Of a stretch of 64,000 nucleotides of DNA, positions 1-11,109 are shown piece after piece. Position 1 is the stretch's first letter; each line of letters opens with the position of its first letter. The DNA comes from Bacilli bacterium (GTDB lineage Bacteria > Bacillota > Bacilli > RF39 > UBA660), in assembly GCA_017525855.1 (NCBI GenBank), contig JAFXSE010000001.1, forward strand, positions 7,066 to 71,065. The letters are read 5' to 3'. Under the pieces are notes generated by a model, which was given only the letters and a program-made list of their open reading frames with translations, ran no database searches and had not been told where the DNA came from. The position numbers and the translations under genes are program-made.

Positions 1-1596
1 GAAGTTTATAAAAAATATGAAGATAAGTTAAAAAAGAATAATTCAGTTGATTTTGATGATTTGCTTATACTGCCAATTAAATTGTTTAAAGAAAATCCTG
101 ATGTGTTACAAAAATATCAGGAAAGATTTAAATATATTCTTATTGATGAGTATCAAGATACTAATGAGGCACAATATATTTTAACTAAGATGATTAGTGC
201 TAAATACAGGAATATTTGTGTAGTTGGTGATATTGATCAGGCAATATATGGGTGGCGTGGTGCTAATTATAAAAATATTTTAAACTTTGAAAAAGATTAT
301 AAAGAGTGTTATACGGTATTGCTTGAAGAAAACTATCGTTCTACGAAAAATATATTAGATGCTGCAAATGATGTGATTAAAAATAATCAAAATAGAAAAG
401 ATAAGGTACTTTGGTCTACTAAAGGTGAGGGGGATAAAATAGAGTATTTTAGAGCTTTTAATGAGCGGGATGAAGCTCAATATACAATAAGGAAAATTAA
501 AGAATTACATAATACTGGTGTTGGATATCAGGATATAGCTATTTTGTATAGAACTAATGCACAATCTCGTATATTAGAAGAAGAAATGCTAAAAGAAAAC
601 TTACCTTATAGGGTAGTAGGTAGTTTTTATTTCTATTCAAGAAAAGAGATAAAAGATTTAATAGCATATCTTAGACTTATTCATAATAGTCGTGATAATG
701 TTAGCTTACTTAGAGTTATTAATACTCCAAAACGTGGAATTGGTCTTAAAACTATACAAGATTTAACTGAGAAGGCTGATAGAGATAATATTAGTATATA
801 TGATGCTATTGATAGTGGAAAAGCTTTACAATTTAAAAATGTAATAGAAGATTTGAAAAAAGTTTCAGAGAATTTAACTCTAACGGAATTAATTGATAAA
901 GTATTAGATGCAAGTGGAATGAGGAGTGAACTTGAAAGTGAGCAATCATTAGAGTCAGAAGTACGACTTGAAAATTTAGATGAATTTAAATCAATTACTA
1001 AATCATTTGAGGAAAGAGAAGGACTTATTTCTTTGGATGACTTTTTACTTGAGATTAGTCTTGTTAGTGATGTTGAAGAATATAAGGATGATACAGATAA
1101 AATTAGTTTAATGACTATTCACTCTGTTAAGGGATTAGAGTATGAATATGTTTTTGTTGTAGGAATGGAAGAAGGAATTTTCCCTCATATGAATTCATTA
1201 ATGGAAAGTAGTGAATTAGAGGAAGAAAGAAGACTTTGTTATGTTGCAATAACAAGAGCAAAAAAACGACTTTATTTAGTTAATGCTAGAAAGAGAACTT
1301 TATTTGGTCGAGAGCAAGTTAATCCTGTAAGTAGATTTATATCTGAAATTAATAGTGATTTAATTCATTCTAATAAAGAACTTGAGAAAAAGCCACCAGA
1401 GAAAATTGATACTACTGAAATGTTTAGAGATGAGAATGTAGAATATCAAGTTGGTGACTATGTATATCATGAAACGTTTGGTGCTGGAAAAGTAGTAGAG
1501 GTTTCAAATACTTTAGTTAGCGTTGCTTTTAAATTGCCTTATGGTGTTAAGAAACTTATGAAGAATCATAAGAAGTTATCTAAGATAACTAATTAG
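1..1596 (+). CDS. pcrA: ATP-dependent DNA helicase PcrA/UvrD, 5' truncated
   Basis: Superfamily 1A 3'-5' DNA helicase acting in repair and replication. The reading frame is open from base 1 (the first 20 codons run straight into the first in-frame TTG), so the start and the Walker A motif lie outside the window. Visible motifs in order are DEYQDTNEAQ (Walker B), GDIDQAIYGWRGA (motif III), ENYRST (motif IV), TIHSVKGLEYEYVF (motif V) and RRLCYVAITRAKKRLYL (motif VI). The end, around GDYVYHETFGAGKV, matches the Tudor-like PcrA C-terminal domain that binds RNA polymerase. In Bacillus pcrA sits directly upstream of ligA; here two genes lie between them. The stop overlaps the ribosome site of the next gene. 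Confidence 0.96.
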   Translation, partial: EVYKKYEDKLKKNNSVDFDDLLILPIKLFKENPDVLQKYQERFKYILIDEYQDTNEAQYILTKMISAKYRNICVVGDIDQAIYGWRGANYKNILNFEKDYKECYTVLLEENYRSTKNILDAANDVIKNNQNRKDKVLWSTKGEGDKIEYFRAFNERDEAQYTIRKIKELHNTGVGYQDIAILYRTNAQSRILEEEMLKENLPYRVVGSFYFYSRKEIKDLIAYLRLIHNSRDNVSLLRVINTPKRGIGLKTIQDLTEKADRDNISIYDAIDSGKALQFKNVIEDLKKVSENLTLTELIDKVLDASGMRSELESEQSLESEVRLENLDEFKSITKSFEEREGLISLDDFLLEISLVSDVEEYKDDTDKISLMTIHSVKGLEYEYVFVVGMEEGIFPHMNSLMESSELEEERRLCYVAITRAKKRLYLVNARKRTLFGREQVNPVSRFISEINSDLIHSNKELEKKPPEKIDTTEMFRDENVEYQVGDYVYHETFGAGKVVEVSNTLVSVAFKLPYGVKKLMKNHKKLSKITN

Positions 1597-1607
1597 GAGG
1601 GATAAAA

Positions 1608-2507
1608 ATGAATTTAACTTTAGTAGTAATGGCTGCTGGAATCGGATCACGCTTTGGTGGATTAAAGCAATTAACTCCAGTTGGGCCAAGTGGTGAATTT
1701 ATTATTGATTATTCTGTTTATGATGCTATTTATGCTGGATTTAATAAAGTAGTATTTGTTATTAAAAAAGAGAATTTAGATGATTTTAAAAATACTATTG
1801 GAAATAGAATGAGTAAAAGTATAAAGGTAGAATACGTTTTTCAAAGTAATAAAGTTTTACCTAATGGATATAGTATAAATGTAGAAAGAGAGAAACCTTT
1901 AGGTACTGCTCATGCTGTATATTGTACAAAAGATGTGGTTTCTGAACCTTTTGTTGTTATTACTGCAGATGATTTTTATGGTAGAGATGCATTTGTTCAG
2001 GCTGCAAATTTTTTGAAGAATAATTATGATATAAATTCTACTAATTATGCAATGGTATCGTATTCTATAGGAAAAGTTATTAATGATAAATCAAGTGTTA
2101 AACGTGGAATATGTAGAGTAGTTAATGGGAAGCTTGATAGTATAGTTGAAAGTAGTGTTGAAAAAATTAATGGTGAAATAATAGCTACTTCTATTAATAG
2201 TTTTCAAAGTTTCAAAGTTTCAGAGGATACTCCTACTTCTATGAGTTTCTTTATATTTTATCCATCGTTATTCAAGTTTTTAGAAAGGGATTTGATTGCT
2301 TTTCTAAAAAATAGTGATTTAGAAAACAAAGAATTCTTTTTACCTGATGTTGTTGATAAAATAATTAAAAACAATGAAGGTTCTGTTTCTGTTTTAAATA
2401 CAAATGCAACTTGGTATGGTGTAACTTATAAAGAAGATTTGGAAAAAGTAAAGAGTGCAATAAATAAGTTAATTAATAATAAGGTATATAATAAGTCTTT
2501 ATGGTAA
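1608..2507 (+). CDS. Nucleotidyltransferase family protein (sugar-phosphate type)
   Basis: 299 residues. The N-terminus MAAGIGSRFGGLKQLTPVGP is the glycine-rich nucleotide-binding signature of the NTP_transferase family (glucose-1-phosphate nucleotidylyltransferase-like), followed by an ITADDFYG segment carrying the metal-binding aspartates. It probably transfers a nucleotide to a sugar phosphate; the substrate cannot be told from sequence. A strong AGGAGG overlaps the pcrA stop, so it is likely co-transcribed with pcrA. The last part is rich in Asn and Lys, as is usual in this genome. Confidence 0.8.
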   Translation: MNLTLVVMAAGIGSRFGGLKQLTPVGPSGEFIIDYSVYDAIYAGFNKVVFVIKKENLDDFKNTIGNRMSKSIKVEYVFQSNKVLPNGYSINVEREKPLGTAHAVYCTKDVVSEPFVVITADDFYGRDAFVQAANFLKNNYDINSTNYAMVSYSIGKVINDKSSVKRGICRVVNGKLDSIVESSVEKINGEIIATSINSFQSFKVSEDTPTSMSFFIFYPSLFKFLERDLIAFLKNSDLENKEFFLPDVVDKIIKNNEGSVSVLNTNATWYGVTYKEDLEKVKSAINKLINNKVYNKSLW

Positions 2508-2562
2508 AAAAATGTATTAAAAAAAATATTAAGTTGTAGTATAATGTATGTGAGGTGAAGAA

Positions 2563-3204
2563 ATGAAAAAAGGTTTTTCAAAAATGTTTGGATGGTTATT
2601 TATTGGATTATTAATAACCTTTGGAATTGGATATTTAGTATCAATGTATCCGATAGCTCTTGGTAAAGTATTTACTGGAAAAAGTTATATTATTGTAGTT
2701 GTCTTAGAGCTTGCTATTGCAATATTTTTCTCAGTAAGACTTGCTAAGATGAGTGATATTACTGCTAAGATTTGCTATATTTTATATTCTGTGATTACAG
2801 GATTTACATTTGGATTGATATTTTTAGTATATGATTTAATGAGTATTATGTCAGTCTTTTTAGCAACATCACTTGTTTTTGGAATTTTTGCACTAATTGG
2901 TTATAAAACTAAAAGAGATTTATCAAAAATGTCAATGTGGCTTTTTATGAGTTTGTTGGCAGTAATTATTGTAAGTATTGTTAATATATTCTTAAAATCT
3001 AGTGGTTTAGAATTTGCAATTTCTATTCTATTTATATTAATATTCTTAGGATATGTTGTATTTGATATGAAGAATGCAGAAATGTTAATTGATACAGTTG
3101 GAGAAGAGAAAGGTGCTGTATATGGTGCTTTCCAATTATACTTAGATTTCATTAATTTATTCATTAGATTACTTCAAATTATGGGTAAATTAAAGGATGA
3201 ATAG
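2563..3204 (+). CDS. Bax inhibitor-1/YccA-like membrane protein
   Basis: 213 residues with about seven hydrophobic segments and no large soluble domain, matching the BI-1 (UPF0005) family in length and in the acidic residue near the end of the sixth helix (GYVVFDMKNAE). BI-1 proteins are thought to be pH-sensitive ion or calcium leak channels; the role in bacteria is poorly known. A TATAAT at 2540-2545 and a GAGGTGA ribosome site precede the gene, and a strong terminator follows, so it looks monocistronic. Confidence 0.85.
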   Translation: MKKGFSKMFGWLFIGLLITFGIGYLVSMYPIALGKVFTGKSYIIVVVLELAIAIFFSVRLAKMSDITAKICYILYSVITGFTFGLIFLVYDLMSIMSVFLATSLVFGIFALIGYKTKRDLSKMSMWLFMSLLAVIIVSIVNIFLKSSGLEFAISILFILIFLGYVVFDMKNAEMLIDTVGEEKGAVYGAFQLYLDFINLFIRLLQIMGKLKDE

Positions 3205-3205
3205 G

Positions 3206-3233
3206 AAGAGTTTAGAACTCTTTTTATTTTTTT
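3206..3233 (+). terminator. Rho-independent terminator after the BI-1 gene
   Basis: Seven-bp stem AAGAGTT/AACTCTT with a three-base loop, followed by a T-rich tract. Confidence 0.85.
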
Positions 3234-3287
3234 ATAAAAGATTATTTCGGTGGAAAAATCTTTTCCTTTAATATATAATAAATATAG

Positions 3288-5283
<1,996 letters not shown>

Positions 5284-5285
<2 letters not shown>

Positions 5286-5309
5286 GAAAACTATTGTTTT
5301 CTTTTTTTT
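5284..5309 (+). terminator. Terminator after ligA
   Basis: AAGAAAAC/GTTTTCTT stem overlapping the ligA stop codon, loop TATT, then a run of T. Confidence 0.85.
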
Positions 5310-5355
5310 ACCAAAAAGTTCTAGTAAAAATTTTATTAAATTTTATCTAATTTCG

Positions 5356-5383
5356 TTGAATTATTTTTTTATTTGATTATAAT
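5356..5383 (+). promoter_or_regulatory. Probable sigma-A promoter of lon
   Basis: TTGAAT, 16-bp spacer, perfect TATAAT at 5378-5383, 34 bases before the lon start. No clear CtsR- or HrcA-type operator was seen around it. Confidence 0.65.
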
Positions 5384-5416
5384 AATAAGCAGTGCTTTTC
5401 AAGGAGGAGATACTTT

Positions 5417-7723
5417 ATGAAACAGAAAAAAATAACAGTATTTTTGTCCAACGAAATTATTTTATTTCCTAATTCAGAAGTAAGATTTGAAATAGATAGT
5501 TTTGATGACAAAGAGGTATTTTCTCTAATTGAAGATTCAGAAACTAATGAATTGTTGGTAGTTAATCCTTATAATACAACAGTGTCTTTTCCTGATATTA
5601 CAGAACTTCCACGTATAGCAACACTTGCTGAAGTTCGTATGAAGATAGATGTTCCTAATGGGAAGACACGTATTACTTTGTTTGGTGTTAGACGAGTTGA
5701 AGTAGAAGAATATTTTAATGATAATACTTTTTATTATGCAACTTATAAAGAAATAGAAAAGCAAGAGATAGATGATGATGATACTTATAAAAACTTACTT
5801 ATTAAATCTGTTGAAAGATATATAAATAAAATACCTTATGTTTCAAATTCAATCATGGGGCAACTTCATTTAATTAATGAATTAGGTGATTTAACTGATA
5901 TTGTTACTTCATTTTTACCTTTTAGTATTGATAAGAAGAAAAAATATATTTTAGAACTTAATCCTATTAATCGTGTAAAAATGATGATTGAAGATATGAA
6001 TGAAGATATTAAGTTTATTGAGCTTGAAGAAAAGATTGAGGATAAAGTTAATAAAGAGATAGATAAGAATCAAAAGGAATATTATTTGCGTGAAAAGTTA
6101 AATGTTATTCAGCAAGAATTAGGTGATACTAATAATAAAGATAATGAAATAGCTAAAATTAATAAGAAATATGCTTCTTTAAATTGTAGTAAAGAAGTTA
6201 AAAGCCGCATTAAAAGAGAGATTAAAAGATATCAATCTACTACTAGTTCTTCTCCAGAAGCTGGAGTTATTAGGGATTATTTAGATTGGATGATTAATTT
6301 ACCTTGGAATAAATTAACTAAAGATGAGTCAGATTTAAAAAAAGTTGATGCAAGTTTAAATTCTACTCATTTTGGGTTGGAAAAAGTAAAAACTAGAATA
6401 CTAGAATATTTAGCTGTAAAACAGAATACTAATAATTTACGTAGTCCTATTATATGTTTAGTAGGTCCACCAGGAGTAGGAAAAACTAGTCTTGCTTTAT
6501 CAATTGCTAAAGCATTAAATAGAAAGTCTACTAAAATAAGTGTTGGTGGTATAAATGATGAGGCTGAAATAGTAGGACACAGAAGAACTTATGTTGGGGC
6601 TCTTCCTGGTAGAATTATTCAAGGTATGAGAAAAGCAGGTAGTAGTAATCCTGTGTTTATTATTGATGAGGTTGATAAACTCAGAAAAGACATAAAGGGG
6701 GATCCTGCTAGTAGTTTACTAGAGGTTCTTGATCCTGAGCAGAATAATAAGTTTTCTGATCATTATATAGAAGAAGACTTTGATTTGAGTAAAGTGATGT
6801 TTGTTCTTACTGCTAATTATATTGAGCAAATTCCTAATGAACTTCAAGATAGATTGGAAATAATAGAGGTTCCTAGTTATACAGAAATAGAAAAACTTTA
6901 TATTGCTAGAGACTATTTACTTCCTAGAGAACTTTATGAGCATGGTCTTACAGAAATACAAGTGCAATTTACTGATGAAGCTTTGATGATGATTATTAAT
7001 AATTATACTAAGGAAGCTGGGGTTCGTGAGCTTCAAAGGGTTATACAAAGTATACTTAGAAAAATAGTTAAAAAGCTACTTACAGATAATACTATTGCTT
7101 CATATTCTGTTACTAAAGATGTTGTAGCAGAATTTCTTGGTAATAGTAAATATGAATATGAACATATTGATAATGAAGATAGAATTGGTGTTGTTAATGG
7201 AATGGCTTATACTCCTTATGGAGGAGATATTTTACCAATTGAAGCCACTAGTTATAATGGTGATGGTAAATTAGTTTTAACTGGATCCTTAGGTGAGGTA
7301 ATGAGAGAGTCAGCTCAAATTGCTTTAAGTTATGTCAAAACAAATGCAGAAAAGTTTGATATTGTAAATACTAATTTTGAAAAAAAGGATATTCATATTC
7401 ACGTTCCTGATGGAGCTATCAAAAAAGATGGACCAAGTGCAGGAGTTGCATTAGTTACAACTTTAATAAGTTTATTCTCAGCTAAAACGGTTCCAAGTAA
7501 CATAGCAATGACTGGTGAGATAACTCTTAGGGGAAAAGTTCTTCCTATTGGTGGGTTAAGAGAAAAAGTAATAGGTGCAAAAAGAGCTGGAGTAAAAAAA
7601 ATATTTGTTCCTAAGAAAAACGAAACAGATATAAAAGAGCTTGATAATGAATTGAAAGAAAGTTTAGATTTCGTATTTGTGGATGATTATAGGGAAATTT
7701 ATCGAAATATATATGAGGTGTAG
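5417..7723 (+). CDS. lon: ATP-dependent protease Lon (LonA type)
   Basis: Cytosolic hexameric AAA+ protease for damaged and regulatory proteins. At 768 residues it has LonA architecture: N-terminal substrate domain (about 1-190), coiled coil, AAA+ module with Walker A GPPGVGKT at 350-357 and Walker B FIIDEVDK near 414, and a C-terminal protease domain with the catalytic pair Ser674 (DGPSAGVAL) and Lys717 (LREKVIG). An AAGGAGGAG ribosome site precedes the ATG. The next gene starts two bases after the stop. In Bacillus lon lies in the same neighbourhood as spoVID and ysxE, as it does here. Confidence 0.98.
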   Translation: MKQKKITVFLSNEIILFPNSEVRFEIDSFDDKEVFSLIEDSETNELLVVNPYNTTVSFPDITELPRIATLAEVRMKIDVPNGKTRITLFGVRRVEVEEYFNDNTFYYATYKEIEKQEIDDDDTYKNLLIKSVERYINKIPYVSNSIMGQLHLINELGDLTDIVTSFLPFSIDKKKKYILELNPINRVKMMIEDMNEDIKFIELEEKIEDKVNKEIDKNQKEYYLREKLNVIQQELGDTNNKDNEIAKINKKYASLNCSKEVKSRIKREIKRYQSTTSSSPEAGVIRDYLDWMINLPWNKLTKDESDLKKVDASLNSTHFGLEKVKTRILEYLAVKQNTNNLRSPIICLVGPPGVGKTSLALSIAKALNRKSTKISVGGINDEAEIVGHRRTYVGALPGRIIQGMRKAGSSNPVFIIDEVDKLRKDIKGDPASSLLEVLDPEQNNKFSDHYIEEDFDLSKVMFVLTANYIEQIPNELQDRLEIIEVPSYTEIEKLYIARDYLLPRELYEHGLTEIQVQFTDEALMMIINNYTKEAGVRELQRVIQSILRKIVKKLLTDNTIASYSVTKDVVAEFLGNSKYEYEHIDNEDRIGVVNGMAYTPYGGDILPIEATSYNGDGKLVLTGSLGEVMRESAQIALSYVKTNAEKFDIVNTNFEKKDIHIHVPDGAIKKDGPSAGVALVTTLISLFSAKTVPSNIAMTGEITLRGKVLPIGGLREKVIGAKRAGVKKIFVPKKNETDIKELDNELKESLDFVFVDDYREIYRNIYEV

Positions 7724-7724
7724 T

Positions 7725-8492
7725 ATGGAAAATAATCGAATTCAACGTATTTATTTAATGCTATATTTAAGAATTATTCTAATTACTAAATCTAGTGAAG
7801 ATATCAAAACAGCTTATTCTAATGAAATTGAAGAATTAGTAGATGGTATCATCTTTCTTTTGGATTATGAACCAGATTATATTTATTTTGATACATTTAT
7901 ATCAGAAAAGATTTATGATATTTGCTCATTCGTTAGACAAAATTATAATAACAATAGACTAATAGAGAAGATTAATCAGATTATTGTTAAAACAAATAGT
8001 AAAGTTTGTGATCATTCTTATAATACTAAAAGAAGAAAATACTTTGAGAAACAACAGATGTTAAGATGTGCATATTCTTCTTCTATTAATACCAATGGAG
8101 AATGTGATGAAATACAAAATGAAATAGCGGTATGTTTTAAATATGATTATATGATACTTGATAAATTAGTACAGGGACAATCATTAATGTTAAAAGAAAA
8201 TCCTGGTTGTATATTAAGTTCTATTAATTATTATTTACATGAATGCCCTGAACTGTGTGATAATAGATATTTATTCTATGCATTTGTTGAAATTGCATCA
8301 ACTATAAAACAAGTTATTACTATTTGTTATCATGAAGGTTTAGCTGATAAAAATGCTTATATATCATGTTGTAAGGTTGATAAAGATATTACTAAAAAAA
8401 TTAATAATTTTTGTAATGACTTTGGTATTCCTAAAAGTAAAATAAAAGAAATAAGAAAAGAAGCAAAAGAAAATATTGTTTATGAAAATTAA
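7725..8492 (+). CDS. Unknown protein, 255 residues, downstream of lon
   Basis: No family recognised. The ATG at 7725 is chosen because GAGGTG lies just before it, overlapping the end of lon; a longer frame would begin inside lon at 7677. The protein is soluble-looking and helical, with about ten cysteines scattered in the second half and a basic end. It sits between lon and the spoVID-like gene, where other Bacilli have engB and hem genes. It is probably translated from the lon transcript and is closed by its own terminator. A spore-related role is possible from context only. Confidence 0.7.
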   Translation: MENNRIQRIYLMLYLRIILITKSSEDIKTAYSNEIEELVDGIIFLLDYEPDYIYFDTFISEKIYDICSFVRQNYNNNRLIEKINQIIVKTNSKVCDHSYNTKRRKYFEKQQMLRCAYSSSINTNGECDEIQNEIAVCFKYDYMILDKLVQGQSLMLKENPGCILSSINYYLHECPELCDNRYLFYAFVEIASTIKQVITICYHEGLADKNAYISCCKVDKDITKKINNFCNDFGIPKSKIKEIRKEAKENIVYEN

Positions 8493-8512
8493 TCTGGTAA
8501 CAGATTTTTTTC
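8491..8512 (+). terminator. Terminator after the lon operon
   Basis: AATCTG/CAGATT stem with a GTAA loop and a T tract. Confidence 0.75.
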
Positions 8513-8563
8513 TTTGTACTAAAAAACTATTTTTTTCATAGTATTTATAGAGAGGAGAATTAT

Positions 8564-9313
8564 ATGAAAAAAACAGTTTCTTTTACTAAGAATTTAGAAT
8601 TTCCTACTATGATAGGAGAGATAACAGAGATTACTTTAGAGGATAATTTAAAATTTGTTGATTCTAATAATATTGAAGGTAGTTTTTTTATTGGCGGGAA
8701 ATATAAGATGACTGGAGCCAGTTTATTGGAGGAAGATTTTTCTTTTAATTTACCGATTGAAGTTGCTGTTGTAGAGAATTTAGATATTAATACTTGTAAA
8801 GTATCTGTATCAGATTTTACATATGAGGTTGTTGATGATAGTGTTTTGAAAGTAAATGTAGAGATATTTATTGAGGGGATGGAAATAATAGAAGACGATA
8901 AAGATGATTTAGAAGAAGTTGATGTTGAAAGAGAATGCGATGGTGATAGTAAAGACGAAAAAGAGTTAGAAGTACCTATAAAACAAGAAGTAAAAAAAGA
9001 AGATGAAAATAATAATCAAAGAGACCATAGTGTTGTTTTTGACCAAGAGCAAAAGACAATAACTGATATAGATCTTCCAAAAAGTGATTATATAGATAAT
9101 GAGATTAACAATACTAATTCGTTGTTTTCAAATTTAGCTGATGAAGATGATAGCTTTTCAACGTATTCGATTTATATAATGAGAGATGGTGATTCAATAG
9201 AAAAAGTTATGGAAAAGTATAATGTTACTAAAGAAATGTTAGAGGAATATAATGATTTGAAATCTATTTCAATTAATTCAAAAGTCATTATTCCTGCTAG
9301 TATAGATGAATAA
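8564..9313 (+). CDS. spoVID: SpoVID-like spore coat morphogenetic protein with LysM domain
   Basis: 249 residues. The N-terminal ~110 residues resemble the SpoVID/SPOCS beta domain. A very acidic, low-complexity linker (about 112-190) follows, and the C-terminus is a LysM-type module (YIMRDGDSIEKVMEKYNVT ... VIIPAS). In Bacillus SpoVID tethers the coat to the forespore and its LysM end binds a membrane lipid precursor. It is about half the usual length, with the loss in the linker. The following gene is ysxE-like and overlaps by 8 bases, the same pair as in Bacillus, which strongly supports the call. A CATAGTAT at 8538-8545 could be a sporulation sigma -10, but the match is weak. Confidence 0.8.
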   Translation: MKKTVSFTKNLEFPTMIGEITEITLEDNLKFVDSNNIEGSFFIGGKYKMTGASLLEEDFSFNLPIEVAVVENLDINTCKVSVSDFTYEVVDDSVLKVNVEIFIEGMEIIEDDKDDLEEVDVERECDGDSKDEKELEVPIKQEVKKEDENNNQRDHSVVFDQEQKTITDIDLPKSDYIDNEINNTNSLFSNLADEDDSFSTYSIYIMRDGDSIEKVMEKYNVTKEMLEEYNDLKSISINSKVIIPASIDE

Positions 9314-10226
9314 GATTAGTTCTTTATCATCTTTGTATGATATAAAGGTTTTAAAATATGTTTATAAGAATAGTGTTTTAATACTTGATACAGATAAGGG
9401 TAAATATGTAATTAAAGAAAAGAAAAGCAATAGAAAAAAAGAAATTTATGATTATCTTTTATCTAGAGGGTTTCCTTTCTTTTTATATCCTGAAAGTTAT
9501 ATAAATGACAAATATGAGGTTTATCCATATATTAATGAGGTTTCAACTTTAAAAGAGGAAAAAGCTGTTCATTTGATTAATGTTTTATCAGAATTACAGA
9601 TTAGGACTACTACTTATAAAGAGTATACTTTAGATGAAATTAAAGAATTATATGAAGAAAAAAATAAACAAATTGATACACTTATTAATTATTATAATGA
9701 TTTAGAGGAGGCTTTTTCTACTAAAGTTTATCCTTCTTCTTATGAAAGACTATATTTAGTTAATGCATCAAAAGTTTATAATACTTTATTATATTCTAAA
9801 GAATTAGTAGAAAAATGGTATTTGAGTGTTATTCAAAATAAAAAAAAGAGACTAGTTTTGTTACATAATCATTTATCTTTAGATCATTTTTTGGATTGCA
9901 AGGATGCTAAAATAATTAATTTTGATTATGCAAATTATGGAAGCCCTGTTTATGATTTTAGTTATTTTTATAAAAAACATTATTATGAATTAGACATGTT
10001 TTCTTTATTTAAAATTTATCAACATAGATATACTTATACTTATGAAGAGATGCTTTTGTTGTTTATACAAATAATTATTCCTATTAAGGTTAAATTAACT
10101 AATAATAATTTAGAAAATACTTTAGCTTTTCATAAACTGATATCTTATATTGATATTACTAGAGATTTTATTTTAAAACAACAAGAGAAACAAAAGAAAG
10201 AAAATAATGACAAACTCAGTAAGTAG
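9306..10226 (+). CDS. ysxE: YsxE-like spore coat protein, CotS/aminoglycoside-kinase fold
   Basis: 306 residues. Kinase-like fold of the CotS/YsxE/YutH coat family: an N-lobe with KYVIKEKK, then a catalytic-loop-like LLHNHLSLDHFLD and a DFG-like KIINFDYANYG. The catalytic Asp of true phosphotransferases (HxD) is replaced by Asn in HNHLSLDH, so activity is doubtful. Translation is coupled to the spoVID-like gene by an 8-base overlap. The end has a short Lys/Gln-rich helix. Position next to spoVID is as in Bacillus. Confidence 0.8.
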   Translation: MNKISSLSSLYDIKVLKYVYKNSVLILDTDKGKYVIKEKKSNRKKEIYDYLLSRGFPFFLYPESYINDKYEVYPYINEVSTLKEEKAVHLINVLSELQIRTTTYKEYTLDEIKELYEEKNKQIDTLINYYNDLEEAFSTKVYPSSYERLYLVNASKVYNTLLYSKELVEKWYLSVIQNKKKRLVLLHNHLSLDHFLDCKDAKIINFDYANYGSPVYDFSYFYKKHYYELDMFSLFKIYQHRYTYTYEEMLLLFIQIIIPIKVKLTNNNLENTLAFHKLISYIDITRDFILKQQEKQKKENNDKLSK

Positions 10227-10391
10227 TAGTAAAGCATTAATTCTAGTTGTTATAAAAACTAATATTATTACTTGATAAAATATAATTATACTTAAACAAA
10301 AAATACTTCCTAAATAAAATAATGATGTTCTTCTTCTTTGTTTACAAGTATTGCATCTACAATAAAATGGATGCCTTCCTCTTCTATTCAT
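10173..10391 (-). CDS. Small Cys-rich membrane protein, 72 residues
   Basis: Starts with ATG behind a good AGGTGAT ribosome site, the register used by many genes here. The protein has a basic, cysteine-containing head (CRCNTCKQRRR, possibly metal-binding) followed by two hydrophobic stretches. It overlaps the end of ysxE tail-to-tail by 54 bases, which makes the hydrophobic C-terminus less certain. No family recognised. The ribosome site and the CxCxxC head argue for a real gene. Confidence 0.5.
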   Translation of the reverse strand: MNRRGRHPFYCRCNTCKQRRRTSLFYLGSIFCLSIIIFYQVIILVFITTRINALLLLTEFVIIFFLLFLLLF

Positions 10392-10462
10392 ATAATCACC
10401 TACAGTAATTTATGTTCATTTTTAAATAATTGTGATACAATAATAATATATAGGTGATTTAT

Positions 10463-10999
10463 ATGAAGAATAAAGGGTTTACACTTGTTGAATTAATGGT
10501 GACAATTGTAATTATTGGATTAGTATCTTTTCTAGGATTTCCTGCTCTTATGCGAATTGTTAGAGATAATGTTAAAAAAGAAATGGAATATTATGGTGAG
10601 TCTATGATTGGCGCGGCTAAGTTATATATGCAAAAAGAAGGTAGAGATATAATGAATAGTGGTGCGCTTAAGTATGATGGTGATACATTTGATATTTCAT
10701 TAGATTTATTGGAACAAGAAAAATATATTGAACCATTTAAATCTTCTAAAGCTTATGTTACTGCTATTAATTTATCAAAAGATGGGGAAGAGGAAAATGC
10801 TTTAGTAGTTGTTACTTTAGTAGATGCTGATACTAATACTTATTCTTATAAGTATCAATTTTTCTTACATGATAAGGTAAGGAAAAAAGTTTATATTAAA
10901 AGATATAATCAGGATGATATTTGGAAGTTGATGATACAGAGTATTTTTCTGGTGATTGATAAAGGAAATTTGTTTCCTTTTTTTTGTATAAAAATTTGA
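10463..10999 (+). CDS. Type IV pilin-like (ComGC/GspG-like) prepilin, probably frameshifted near the 3' end
   Basis: The N-terminus KNKGFTLVELMVTIVIIGL is a classic prepilin leader with cleavage after Gly and Glu5 of the mature helix. The ATG at 10463 follows AGGTGATTTAT. As read, the last ~25 residues run straight through a perfect terminator hairpin at 10961-10980. In the -1 frame from 10921 the DNA reads LEVDDTEYFSGD and stops at 10957-10959, just before the hairpin. This suggests a one-base indel near 10915-10922, by mutation or assembly error, and a natural end at 10959. It may act in competence or surface pili; no pilus-assembly genes are adjacent. Confidence 0.75.
   Translation: MKNKGFTLVELMVTIVIIGLVSFLGFPALMRIVRDNVKKEMEYYGESMIGAAKLYMQKEGRDIMNSGALKYDGDTFDISLDLLEQEKYIEPFKSSKAYVTAINLSKDGEEENALVVVTLVDADTNTYSYKYQFFLHDKVRKKVYIKRYNQDDIWKLMIQSIFLVIDKGNLFPFFCIKI
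10961..10985 (+). terminator. Terminator after the pilin-like gene
   Basis: Eight-bp perfect stem AAAGGAAA/TTTCCTTT with a TTTG loop and a T run. It lies inside the reading frame as given, which is evidence for the frameshift. Confidence 0.85.
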
Positions 11000-11034
11000 A
11001 AAGCTCATCTAAATAAATATAAGAGGTGAGTGAT

Positions 11035-11109
11035 TTGACAATAAATGTATATAATGATATCATAGTTAACTATCCAACAGAGGAGGTATTTATATATGAT
11101 ATTTTATAA
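11035..11109 (+). CDS. Possible 24-residue leader peptide (TTG start)
   Basis: A short frame starting TTG behind AAGAGGTGAG (11021-11030), reading TINVYNDIIVNYPTEEVFIY and then DIL before a TAA. It overlaps the first 14 bases of the ankyrin-like gene and covers that gene's own AGGAGG, so its translation could couple to or modulate the next gene. Nothing but the ribosome site and spacing supports it. Confidence 0.3.
   Translation: MTINVYNDIIVNYPTEEVFIYDIL

Noticed and set aside
2901..3164. Open frame on the - strand inside the BI-1 gene
   Set aside because: It lies wholly within a convincing gene, has no ribosome site, and its composition mirrors the complement of a membrane protein.
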